Origin: Costus lasius | Taxonomy: Eukaryota > Streptophyta > Magnoliopsida > Zingiberales > Costaceae | NCBI GenBank assembly: GCA_027563935.2 | Contig: CM050449.1 | Coordinates: 92,225,676-92,289,675, forward strand | Reading direction: 5' to 3' | Length of the DNA stretch: 64,000 nt | In this document: positions 11,113 to 21,037 of the stretch, in pieces | Position numbering within the stretch: the stretch's first letter is position 1 | How the letters are laid out: each line of letters begins with the position of its first letter | Position numbers and translations under genes: made by a program | The notes under the pieces: generated by a model | Told to the model about the DNA's origin: nothing | The model's database searches: none | What the model saw: the letters and a program-made list of their open reading frames with translations, nothing else

Positions 11113-12798
11113 TGTTGGGGTATGCCCTTAAGGCTAATGTTTGAGGCCTTGGGATTCTTACAGTATCATGTATAAACTCTAAGTTTATAAAGGCAATGGT
11201 TGTTATTCAGTTTGTTACATTGTCTGCTGCAATAAGTGTTCTTCTGAATAATGTCTCAAAGCTGTTCAGCTAGGCTGACATGCTACATGTCCTTAGTCGA
11301 GATATCTTGGTGAACATGAGACAGCCTTGATATGATTGAGACTAATATGTGTTCTAATCTTATAAGATGCTTCGAGCATGGAATGAGATGTAGACTCATG
11401 GGTACATTGGATGTACTGGACAGACCCTATTGGGATATTCAGTTGCTTGTCACAATATGAATAATCCTTGTTTGCTACAAGTGGCACATGTCCTCTGACT
11501 TGAGATCACTTGTGTTTCTAAATGATGATTGTCATTATTTTGAGGTAGTTCAATATCATTTGAAACATAATGGTTATAGGCTATCTTGGATAATGATCAT
11601 GAGTCAGGTTAGGACACTAGTGATAGATATAGGATTGCCGTCTCCTTAATTGGAGTGTGATGTTCTAAAGGGGCCCCCCTGGATGAGATGATTGAGAAAG
11701 TGTATGGCCATACCCAGGTGACTATGTTCATCTGATCTAATCATGCTCATCATATTGGAGCTACAGGCTTGACACGCTTGTCCAATAAGAACATCCAGTG
11801 GCAAAGGAAACATGTATGCCTTGTGAAATGGATTCACACTTGTGCTGTGGTTTGGGTGTAGTCTTGGAAGACTCTTTCCTTTATATCGAGAGACAGTGAT
11901 GTGTTGCTAGATACCCCTCACTGATCGTGATAACATAAGTTATCGTTACCGACATTTAAAGGAAACCCTCAGGGTCGCACAATTTGATGATATGGCTCAC
12001 TCATGTTATATCGTGTGGACTGAATTGTTTTAGTTCAGTTTAAAGGGATTTAAACTCTGATTGTAAGTGAGATCTGGTCTGATCATGTTTGATTGATTAG
12101 GGCTTGAGATCGGTAAGCTTTGATCGAGAGTGTTGATGCTAGATTGGTGAGATCAAGTGCATCAAGTGATGAACGGTCAGATCTAGAACCTTAGGGTTTA
12201 ATTTGATCTGGACTAATGGCTTGGGTTGATTTTGATTTGGTTTTTAAACCAAATGCAATTGAACCATGGCTTGGTTCAAAGAGGAGCGATCGGTTCACTT
12301 GGAGTGAACACATGGATCGCATGAACGCATGGAGTTAAGGGCTTTCCATGTTTGGAAGTCGGTTTTTCCCATTATAGAAAAACGTCTCCACGTTTGAGGA
12401 AAACGTCTCCACTTCGGTTTCGTGACTTCCTCTTGCCTCTTCCTCTCGACGAGACACTCTTGCAAAAGGTGGTTAACGTAGGAGAGAGTTCGGCCAAGAG
12501 AGTCTTCATCCATCATTCCCTTCCATTCGACAAGAAAAACCTTGGAGACTTGCTAGCACAAGGAACGCCAAGGGAGTAGGTGATCTTCATCTTGTGTGTG
12601 AACTCTTTGGAGGAGATCAACGTTGCTCTCTCTTCTTCCAAATCGCCATCCAACGCAAATGGCTATGGTATGAATCCAAACATTATTTAAGTTGATCATA
12701 TGTTCTTGCGAAAGATCATTTGAAACCCTAGATTCCGCTATGAAAGTTTTATGCGCCACCTGATTAGGGTTTCGCTCCCCCTTGAAGGGGACTCTTCA
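11113..12798 (+). repeat. 3' LTR of the first copia element
   Basis: It is 1686 bp, the same length as the 5' LTR, starts TGTTGGGG and ends CTTCA, and is followed by the target duplicate tctat. Differences from the 5' copy are mainly single transitions. Confidence 0.95.
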
Positions 12799-13225
12799 TC
12801 TATTACCTACTTTCAACAAAATCTCATATCGTCGTAGTTACGATGGCCTCTCTTTCTACACGATATTTGAAAATCTTTGCATTCCCCTATGTAGCAAGTC
12901 TGATCAATATTGTGCTTTTTTAGTTGTAGTCGCCTCTTTTCTCCTACATGTTTTAGGGCATAGTTTAGTGTTTTGATCACCCATATACCCTCTACACAAT
13001 TTCTAAAGTTAGGGGACATGATTTAGCATGTATAAGCTAAAATGGATGCATACCTCTTAGGGTTTTGAATGTAGTCCTATATCTTCAATATGCGACATCA
13101 AATTTGGTGCACCAATCAATTTTATCACATGACATTGTCTTTCCCAATATTCTCTATTCTCCTCAATTTGATATTTATGATTGTCCACTAGTTGGTGATA
13201 GGAAAGATTGTACTCTTTTTTTAAT

Positions 13226-13299
13226 ATTTGGGTGGTGTAGTTGGTTATCACGCTAGTCTCACATACTAGAGGTCCCCAGTTAAAACCCGGGCTCAGACA
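13226..13299 (+). pseudogene. A-type tRNA-Val(CAC)-like module
   Basis: This 74-nt module has A box tggtgtagttgg and an anticodon stem ctagt/actag with anticodon CAC. Its T arm is damaged (ccagttaaaac). The acceptor starts atttggg, so the first pair is lost. A T5 tract follows within about 12 bases and could stop RNA polymerase III. Confidence 0.75.
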
Positions 13300-13696
13300 A
13301 TAAATTCTTTTTCTTAACATACTTTGACATTTTGTATGTTTGCATATTTTTGCATTTTTCTGTGCAGCAATCTGCTCATATCGAGCTCATGAAGTTGTTG
13401 TTGTCTCTTTTCTCCTGCCCTTTGTAGAGCATAGGTTAGTGTTTTGATCACCCATATTACTCTATGCTCAATTTTGAAAGGTAGATGACATGAATTAGCA
13501 TATGTAAGCTAAAATGGTGACTTACTTTTTAGTGTTTTGAATGTAGTACTATATCTCCAACACACGTCATCAAGTTTGGTGCACCAATTAATTCTTGAGC
13601 ATGATATTGTCTTTCCCAATATTTTCTATTCTTCTCAAATAGATAATTCAACTTGTTCACTAGTTAGTGAGTGGTAAGATTGTACTACTTTGTAAT

Positions 13697-13770
13697 GTTT
13701 GGGTGGTGTAGTTGGTTATCACACTAGTCTTATACACTAGAGGTCACCTGTTCAAAGCTGGGCTCAAACA
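13697..13770 (+). pseudogene. B-type tRNA-Val-like module
   Basis: The start gtttggg is intact and the anticodon loop reads cttatac, making the anticodon TAT instead of TAC. The T stem and acceptor 3' strand (ctcaaac) are weakened. Confidence 0.7.
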
Positions 13771-14007
13771 ATATAGTATATGCTCAATTTCTAAAGGTAG
13801 GAGACATGATTTAGCATATATAAGCTAAAATGGAGACATACCTCTTACTATTTTGATTGTATTCCTATATTTCCAACATGCGTCATCATGTTTAGTGGAC
13901 CAATCAATTCATTTGAATGATATTGACTTTTCCAATATTCTCTTTGCTTCTCAATACTTGAACCTATCCACTAGATCAAGAGTGGTAAGATTTAAGTTTT
14001 TTGAAAT

Positions 14008-14044
14008 GTTTGAGAGGTCCCCGCTTTAAACTTTGGCGTAGACA
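14008..14044 (+). pseudogene. C-type tRNA-Val-like remnant (centre deleted)
   Basis: It has the same internal deletion as at 3305, joining gtttgag to aggtcc and a decayed T arm. Confidence 0.65.
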
Positions 14045-14279
14045 ATAAATTTTTTTTTCATACAACATTTAGACAATTTGATATCTGCTTTACAGAAGAT
14101 CCCACATGGTAGTAGCTCTCATTGTGGAGACATACCTCTTGGTGTTTTAAATGTAGTCCTATATCTCCAACACGAGACATCAAGTTTGCTAGACAAGCGA
14201 ATCTTGAGAAGGATATTATCTTTTCTAACATTCTCTTTGCTTTAAAATTTGATACTAGAACTTGTCCACAAGTTCACGA

Positions 14280-14339
14280 GTGGTTATCACACTAGTCTTT
14301 CACAATTGAGCTCCCAAGTTCAAACTTGAACTTGGACAA
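14280..14339 (+). pseudogene. D-type tRNA-Val-like remnant (5' truncated)
   Basis: It begins at the 3' side of the D arm (gtggttatcac). The anticodon stem is broken (caattgag). A cttggaca acceptor end remains. Confidence 0.65.
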
Positions 14340-14790
14340 TAATTACTTTCCCATAGCTCATTTGGATAATCTATTACCTACTTTCAACAAAATCTCAAAT
14401 TGTCGTAGTTGCGATGGCCTCTATTTCTGATGTTTGAAAATCTTTGCATTCTCCCATGTAGCAAGTCTGATCAATATCGTGCTCTTTTAGTTGTAGTCGC
14501 CTCTTTTTTCCTGCACGTTTTAGGCATAGTTTAGTGTTTTGATCACCCATATACTCTATGCTCAATTTCTAAAGTTAGATGACATGATTTAGCTTGTATA
14601 AGCTAAAATGGTTGCATACCTCTTAGGGTTTTGAATGTAGTCCTATATCTTCAACATGCGACATCAAGTTTGGTGGACCAATCTATTTTTTCCCACAACA
14701 TTATCTTTCCCAATATTCTCTCTTCTCCTCAATTTTATACTTATGATTGTCCACTAGTTGGTGACAAGAAAGATTGTACTCTTTTTTAAT

Positions 14791-14864
14791 GTCTAGGTGG
14801 TGTAGTTGGTTATCACGCTAGTCTCACACACTCGAAGTCCCCGGTTCAAACTCGGGCTCAGACA
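14791..14864 (+). pseudogene. A-type tRNA-Val(CAC)-like module
   Basis: This 74-nt module has acceptor gtctagg with one mismatch, a good A box, anticodon CAC, T arm ccccggttcaaactcggg and acceptor end ctcagaca. The anticodon stem has mismatches (actcg). A T5 tract follows. Confidence 0.75.
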
Positions 14865-15257
14865 ATAAATTCTTTTTCTCAACATACTTTGACAATTTGA
14901 ATGTTTGCATATTTTTGCAATTTTATGTGCAGCAATCTACTCATATCGAGCTCATTTAGTTGTAGTTGTCTCTTTTCTCCTACACTTTTTAGAGCATAGT
15001 TCAGTGTTTTGATCACCCATATTCTCTATGCTCAATTTCTAAAGGTAGATGACACGATTTAGCCTACGTAAGCTAAAATGGAGACTTACCTTTTAGTGTT
15101 TTGAATGTACTATATCTTCAACACACGTCATCAAGTTTGGTGGACAAATTAATTCTTGGGCATGATATTGTCTTTCCCAATATTTTCTATTCTTCTCAAT
15201 TAGATAATTCAACTTGTTCACTAGTTAGTGAGTGGTAAGATTGTACTATTTTGTAAT

Positions 15258-15331
15258 GTCTCGGTGGTGTAGTTGGTTATCGCACTAGTCTTACACACTA
15301 GAGGTCCCAAGTTTAAACCCGGGCTCAGACA
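15258..15331 (+). pseudogene. B-type tRNA-Val(TAC)-like module
   Basis: This 74-nt module has a perfect anticodon stem and anticodon TAC. The T stem is damaged (ccaagtttaaaccc) and the D stem is altered (tcgc). Confidence 0.75.
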
Positions 15332-15571
15332 ATATAGTAGTATATGCTCAATTTCTAAAGGTAGGAGACATGATTTAGCATATATAAGCTAAAATGGAGA
15401 CATACCTCTTACTATTTTGATTGTATTCCTATATTTCCAACATGCGTCATCATGTTTAGTGGACCAATCAATTCATTTGAATGATATTGACTTTTCCAAT
15501 ATTCTCTTTGCTTCTCAATACTTGAACCTATCCACTAGATCAAGAGTGGTAAGATTTAAGTTTTTTGAAAT

Positions 15572-15608
15572 GTTTGAGAGGTCCCTGCTTTAAACTTTGG
15601 CTTAGGCA
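15572..15608 (+). pseudogene. C-type tRNA-Val-like remnant (centre deleted)
   Basis: It carries the same deletion as the copies at 3305 and 14008, so the deletion predates spread of the higher-order unit. Confidence 0.65.
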
Positions 15609-15844
15609 ATAAATTTTTTTTTCATACAACATTTAGACAATTTGATATCAGCTTTACACAAGATCCCACATGGTAGTAGCTCTCTTTGTGGAGACATACC
15701 TCTTGGTGTTTTAAATGTAGTCCTATATCTCCAACATGAGACATCAAGTGTGCTAGACAAGCCAATCCTTGAGAAGGATATTATCTTTTCTAACATTTAT
15801 ATTGCTTTAAAATTTGATACCGAAACTTGTCCACAAGTTCATGA

Positions 15845-15904
15845 GTGGCTTTCACACTAGTTTTTTAAACTAGAGGTCCTAGGTTCAAACTCGAACTTGG
15901 AGAA
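15845..15904 (+). pseudogene. D-type tRNA-Val-like remnant (5' truncated)
   Basis: It keeps the anticodon and T arms with aggttcaaac. The anticodon loop is mutated to ttttttaa. Confidence 0.65.
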
Positions 15905-16359
15905 TAATTATTTTCCCATAGCTCATTTGGACAATTTATTACCTACTTTAAAAAAAATCTCATATCGTCGTAGTTGCGATGGCCTCTCTTTCTACACGAT
16001 GTTTGAAAATTTTTGCATTCTCCTGTGTATCCAGTCTGATCAATATTATGCTCTTTTAGTTGTACTCACCTCTTTTCTCTTGCACATTTTAGGCATAGTT
16101 TTGTGTTTTGATCACCCATATACTCTATGCTCAATTTCTAAATTTAGATGGCATGATTTAGCATGTATAAGCTAAAATCGATTCATACCTCTTAGGGTTT
16201 TGAATGTAGTCCTATATCTTCAATATGCGACATCAAGTTTGGTGAAGCAATCAATTTTTTCGCACGACATTGTCATTCCCAATGTTCTTTATTCTCCTCA
16301 ATTTGATACTTATGATTTTCCAATAGTTGGTGACTGGAAAGATTGTACTCCTTTTTAGT

Positions 16360-16434
16360 GTCTGGATGGTGTAGTTGGTTATCACGCTAGTCTCACACAT
16401 TTAGAGGTCTTCGATTCAAACTCGGGCTTAGACA
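16360..16434 (+). pseudogene. A-type tRNA-Val(CAC)-like module
   Basis: This 75-nt module has a one-base irregularity in the anticodon arm (tctcacacattta). The A box is mutated to tggtgtagttgg after gtctgga. The acceptor end is cttagaca. Confidence 0.7.
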
Positions 16435-16832
16435 ATAAATTCTTTTTCTTATCATACTTTGACAATTTGAATGTTTGCATATTTTTGCATTTTTTCTATG
16501 CAGCAATCTGCTTTTATCGAGCTCATTTGGTTGTAGTTGTCTCTTTTCTCCTACCCTTTTTAGAGCATAGTTTAGTGTTTTGTTCACCAATATTACTCTA
16601 TGCTCAATTTCTAAAGGTAAATGACATGATTTAGCTTACATAAGCTAAAATGGAGACTTACCTTTTAGTGTTTTGAATGTAGTACTATATCTCCAACACA
16701 TGTCATCAAGTTTGGTGGACCAATTAATTCTTGAGCATGATATTGTCTTTCCCAATATTTTCTATTCTTCTCAATTAGATAATTCAACTTGTTCACTAGT
16801 TAGTGAGTGGTAAGATTGTACTATTTTGTAAT

Positions 16833-16877
16833 GTCTGGGTGGTGTAGTTGATTATCACACTAGTCTTACAAACTAGT
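16833..16877 (+). pseudogene. B-type tRNA-Val-like module, 3' truncated
   Basis: It keeps the 5' half through the anticodon arm (gtcttacaaactagt), then switches to A-monomer sequence (cttctcatatcatcg). The switch marks an unequal-exchange or deletion joint in the array. Confidence 0.7.
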
Positions 16878-17251
16878 CTTCTCATATCATCGTAGTTTCA
16901 ATGGCCTCTCTTTCTCCTGTGTAGCAAGTCTGATCAATATTGTGCTCTTATAGTTGTCGCCACTTTTCTCCTGCATGTTTTAGGGCATATTTTAGTGTTT
17001 TGATCACCCATATACTCTATGCTCAATTTCTAAAGTTAGATGACATGATTTAGCATGTATAAGCAAACATGGATGCATACCTCTTAGGGTTTTGAATGTA
17101 GTCCTATATCTTCAACATGCGACATCAACTTTGGTGGACCAATAAATTTTTTCGCACGACATTATCTGTCCCAATATTCTCTATTCTCCTCAATTTCATA
17201 CTTATGATTGTCCACTAGTTGGTGAGAGGAAAGATTGTAGTTTTTTATAAT

Positions 17252-17325
17252 GTTTGGGTGGTGTAGTTGGTTGTCACGCTAGTCTTACACACTAGAGGTC
17301 CTCGGTTCAAAACCGGGCTCAGACA
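17252..17325 (+). tRNA. Best-folding tRNA-Val(TAC)-like module
   Basis: All four stems can pair: acceptor gtttggg/ctcagac with wobbles, D arm gtgt/tcac, anticodon stem ctagt/actag around cttacac (anticodon TAC), and T stem ctcgg/ccggg around ttcaaaa. A and B boxes (tggtgtagttgg, ggttcaaaa) are near consensus, and a T5 tract lies at 17334-17338. It could be an active pol III unit, but being embedded in a repeat of decaying copies argues that it is probably a pseudogene. Confidence 0.5.
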
Positions 17326-17692
17326 ATAAATTCTTTTTCTTAACATAACATACTTTGACAATTTGAATCTTTGCATATTTTTGCATTTAGTTGCACTTGT
17401 CTCTTTTCTAGTGCCCTTTTTAGAGCATAGTTCAATGTTTTGATCACCCATATTACTCTATACTCAATTTCTAAAGGTAGATGACATGATTTAGCTTAGA
17501 TAAGCTAAAATGGAGACTTACCTTTTAGTGTTTTGAATGTAGTACTATATCTCCAACACATGTCATCATGTTTGGTGGACCAATTAATTCTTGACCATGA
17601 TATTGTCTTTCCCAATATTTTCTATTCTTCTCAATTAGCTAATTCAACTTGTTCACTAGTTAGTGAGTGGTAAGATTGTACTATTTTGTAAT

Positions 17693-17727
17693 GTTTGGGT
17701 GGTGTAGTTAGTTATCACACTAGTCTC
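17693..17727 (+). pseudogene. B-type tRNA-Val-like module, 3' truncated
   Basis: Only the acceptor 5' strand, D arm and start of the anticodon arm remain. The sequence then jumps to the leader of a C monomer (tatataagctaaaatgg). Confidence 0.65.
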
Positions 17728-17891
17728 ATATATAAGCTAAAATGGAGACATACCTCTTACTATTTTGATTGTATTCCTATATCTACAACATGAGTACAAT
17801 ATTAACTTTTCCAATAATCTCTTTGCTTCTCACTATGATACTTAAACTTGTCCACTAGTTCATGTGTGGAAAGATTCTAGTATTTTGAAAT

Positions 17892-17964
17892 GTTTGGGTG
17901 GTGTAGTTGGTTAGCAAGCTAGTTGCACACATTAGAGGTCCCAATTTAAACTTTGGCTTAGACA
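17892..17964 (+). pseudogene. C-type tRNA-Val-like module, undeleted
   Basis: This is the only C monomer with the D and anticodon arms present (73 nt). It shows what the deleted C copies derive from. The D arm is altered (ttagcaag) and the T arm is decayed. Confidence 0.65.
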
Positions 17965-18203
17965 ATAAATTTTTTTTCATACCACATTTAGACAATTTGA
18001 TATCTGCTTTACACAAGATCCCACATGGTAATAGCTCTCTTTGTGGAGACATATGTCTTGGTGTTCTAAATGTAGTCCTATATGTCCAACACAAGACATC
18101 AAATTTGCTAGACATGCAATCCTTGAGCGGGATATTTTTCTTTTCTGTTATTCTCTTTCTTTGATTTAAAATTTTATACTAGAACTAGTCCACAAGTTCC
18201 AGA

Positions 18204-18262
18204 GTGGTTATCACACTAGTCTTTCACACTAGAGGTCCTAGGTTCAAACTTAGGCTTGGATA
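18204..18262 (+). pseudogene. D-type tRNA-Val-like remnant (5' truncated)
   Basis: It has anticodon arm sequence ctagtctttcacactag and a T arm with aggttcaaac. The acceptor end is changed to cttggata. Confidence 0.6.
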
Positions 18263-18723
18263 ATAATTACTTTCCATTAACTCATTTAAACAATCTATTA
18301 TCTACTTTCAACAAAATCTCATAATGTCGTAGTTGCGATATCCTCTCTTTCTATATGATGTTTGAAAATCTTTGCATTCTCATATGCAGCAAGCCTAATC
18401 AATATTGTTCTCATTTAGTTGTAGTCGCCTCTTTTCTCATGCACTTTTTAGGGTATATATAGTTTAGTGTTTTGATCACTCATATACTCTATGCTCAATT
18501 TTTAAAGGTAGATGGCATGATTTAGCATGTATAAGATAAAATGGATGCATACCTCTTAGGGTTTTGAATGTAGTCCTATATCTCCCACTTGCGTCATCAA
18601 GTTTGGTGGACTAACAAATTTTTAAGCATGACATTGTCTTTCCCAATATTCACTATGCTCCTCAATTTGATACTTCTGATTATCCACTAGTTGGTGAGTG
18701 ATAAGATTATACTATTTTTTAAT

Positions 18724-18797
18724 ATCTGGGTGGTATAGTTGGTTATCACGCTAATCTCACACACTAGAGGTCCCCGGTTCAAACCTGAGTTTAGACA
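18724..18797 (+). pseudogene. A-type tRNA-Val(CAC)-like module
   Basis: This is the last near full-length copy, with anticodon CAC, A box tggtatagttgg and a good ggttcaaac B box. The acceptor starts atctggg and ends tttagaca, so one pair is lost. Confidence 0.7.
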
Positions 18798-19008
18798 ATA
18801 AATTGTTTCTCTTAAACATACATTGAAAATTTGAATGTTTGCATATTTTTGCATTTTTCTATGCAGCAATCTGATCTTATCAAGCTCATTTAGTTGTAGT
18901 TGTCTCATTTCTCGTGCCCTTTTTAGAGCATAGTTTAGCGTTTTGATCACCCGTATTACTCTATGCTCAATTTCTAAAGGTAGATGACATGATTTAGCAT
19001 ACATAAGT

Positions 19009-20322
19009 TGAACCAAATAAATTTATTGAACTCAATTTGGGTTTCAAACTTCATCTCTAATGTTAAGGGATTAGGACTTATGTTCAATAGGGGCTAGTGT
19101 TAGTCCATGTTGGGTTGGTTTGGTATTGTTCCAAGTTCAACAAGATGTTGAGTTTAGAAAGGTGTTGGCTTACCAAGGGCATATTAGGTAAGCTTCCTAT
19201 CCATGTGTTTTTGGTTGTATTCAACCTCACATAATCATTGGTTGGTTGGTTACTTCCATTGTATTTTATGTGAACATGATTTTCCTTCGTATTTTGAGCT
19301 TATATTCCGACTAAAAGTTCCACTATATTTGGTGTTGAGGTCAAATATTGGCATTTTCCCAATAACATCCTATTTCCTTTGATGGAAAAGTATGAGGAAA
19401 GGAAAGAAAATGTACATTTCCTTCGTATCTTTGGAAGAAAGGAAGGAAGAGAGAAAGAAAATTGGGCCCATTTTCCTTCCAAATGGCTTCCACCTGAATT
19501 GGGTGGAAACGGAAGGAAAAGAAAAAATGTTGTGCTCACCCCCACCATATGCCCACTCCCTCGGCACCCCCCGCCTCCCCCTAAAGGCCATACCTGCTCA
19601 CTAGTAGCTCCACCCACACCTCTCGGCATCCACTTGCTCCTTCCTCTGTCTACCCCATTCTCTTGAATGCAGAACTTACCCATTGTAGCTCCCTCTATAG
19701 CTGTCACCTACCCTTGGACACAAGACCCGCCTCCCCCTGCTCCTCTCGAGCCCCCTCCTTATGCTTGTTGCCTACCCCTGGATGTAGGACTCACTCAACA
19801 GAGCTCCCTTTATGGCAGCCTTCCATTGCTCCCTCCCACTCCCCTCCCACACTTAGATATGTCTGTTACCTACCCACCAGATGCAAGACCCATTCCCCCT
19901 AGCGAGTCCCCCCCACAACACGATTTGCATGCAGTCAAATGTCGGACCCCCCACCCCACCACCACTACTGCTTTCTAGACGTGTGACAATCACATATGTG
20001 ACCTAATCCTTCCCTCATTTCTTTCCTTCATCATCTTTCACTCTTATATTTTTTTCACCCCTCCTAGGAAACAAAGCGTAAGAGTGAAACTCTAGAGGGA
20101 TCTCACTATGGTGAAACCTTCTAGGGTCCCTACGGTAATTTTCTTTTGTCATTCCACATGAGATTCCTAAGGGGAATTTTCTCATTAAGAGTAGCTAGGG
20201 GTAGCCCATTGGATATTAGGGTAGTCCTTAGAGCACACTTTTGAGGGGACTTCTATGTAATTTTTTTTTTTTTTTTTTGTGATAGAGCTATGGCCTCCAT
20301 TAAATTAGGTATCTCACTAGGT
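19009..20322. other. Non-coding, with a purine/proline-codon-like low-complexity stretch
   Basis: No supported gene. Bases 19370-19530 are purine-rich on the plus strand and 19550-19980 are C-rich, which creates overlapping open frames by composition. A T18 run lies at 20261-20278. A stretch of similar character occurs at 25385-25870. Confidence 0.6.
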
Positions 20323-20325
20323 TTA

Positions 20326-20743
20326 GGGCCTGTTTGGCCTCGCTTTGAAGCTGATTTTAATCAACTTTTAAGCAGGAAGCAGTTAAAAAAATTGTTTGGT
20401 AATGAAAAGTAGAAACAGAAAAAGCAGTAAAAAAGAAGTTATGAAAGCTACAATTTGATGTTTTTACAGCTTCTGCTTCTCTAAAAAAGTAATTTACATA
20501 ATTTTATTTAAAATTTTAGGTATTATTATTTTAAATAATTTAAAATTTTCACATTAAAGGAAAATAAAATATTATATTATTTTAAATAATTTTAAATAAT
20601 ATATTTATTTATTATTTTAAATTTTGACAGCAGTTAAAAAGTTATTAACCAAATATTTTATAAATTTTAACAGTGCAGCACAGTACAGTACAGCACAGTT
20701 TAGCACAGTTATAAAGTTATTAACAGTGGGGTCAAACGTGCCC
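20326..20743. mobile_element. PIF/Harbinger-like (Tourist-type) MITE
   Basis: This 418-bp AT-rich element starts GGGCCTGTTTGGC and ends GTCAAACGTGCCC, which are imperfect inverted repeats. It is flanked by TTA on both sides (20323-20325 and 20744-20746), the 3-bp TWA target duplication of this superfamily. The interior holds short cagcacagtacagt repeats. It has no transposase and would depend on one supplied elsewhere. Confidence 0.82.
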
Positions 20744-20746
20744 TTA

Positions 20747-21032
20747 GTTTATTGTGAAAAAAAAAAGCAAATTAGGCTTATGTGAAAATATATAAGTTTT
20801 CTAACCATTGAACTTGTTAGAGAAGCAAAGTAGGTTTACTTTGACGCTAAGCTAATGTAATGAGGATAAGTGTTCAGTTTACATAACTAAAAAGATTACA
20901 ATATGCAAGATAGAGATCCTAATTAAACATAAAATCATATATACACTTGTCTCCCTGTGCGATTAGCATAAGGTGTGCTGGAACTTATAGAGATATGTAG
21001 GGATATGAAGGCCTCTAGTGTTGGTCATGATC
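20747..21032. other. Non-coding spacer
   Basis: AT-rich intergenic DNA. I see no gene, repeat or clear signal in it. Confidence 0.6.
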
Positions 21033-21037
21033 ATGAT

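Larger units (their letters stand above)
3676..12798 (+). mobile_element. Complete Ty1/copia retrotransposon, young insertion
   Basis: The 9123-bp element has two LTRs of exactly 1686 bp that start TGTTGGGG and end CTTCA. It has a tRNA-iMet primer site, a single gag-pol frame, a purine tract and a 5-bp target duplication tctat (3671-3675 and 12799-12803). About ten substitutions separate the LTRs by eye (roughly 0.6%), indicating a recent insertion. Domain order is Gag, protease, integrase, RT, RNase H, which defines copia. It sits within a D monomer of the tRNA-like array. Its pol has an in-frame stop, so this copy is probably not autonomous. Confidence 0.97.
12799..19008 (+). repeat. tRNA-Val-like higher-order repeat array, main block
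   Basis: The block consists of about 300-520-bp monomers of four types in the order D-end, A, B, C, D. A to A is 1565 and 1569 bp (13226, 14791, 16360). B to B is 1561 and 1575 bp (13697, 15258, 16833). Every monomer shares ctatatctccaacatgcg, tttagc..gctaaa (an inverted repeat around tatataa or tgtataa), a tctttcccaatattctct stretch and then the tRNA-Val-like module. After 16877 the order becomes irregular with truncated B modules. The block stops near 19008 in unrelated sequence. Flanks of the tRNA-like modules do not resemble ordinary tRNA gene spacers. No protein is supported. Confidence 0.9.

Noticed and set aside
3676..12798. Fully autonomous copia
   Set aside because: A TAG interrupts RNase H and the protease motif is DTA, so autonomy is not supported despite young LTRs.
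12799..19008. CRISPR-like regular spacing
   Set aside because: Repeats are long diverged monomers with tRNA-like modules in a plant genome, without short identical repeats or unique spacers.
19379..19978. Overlapping proline-rich open frames
   Set aside because: They are produced by C-rich low-complexity DNA, open in several frames at once, with no gene structure.
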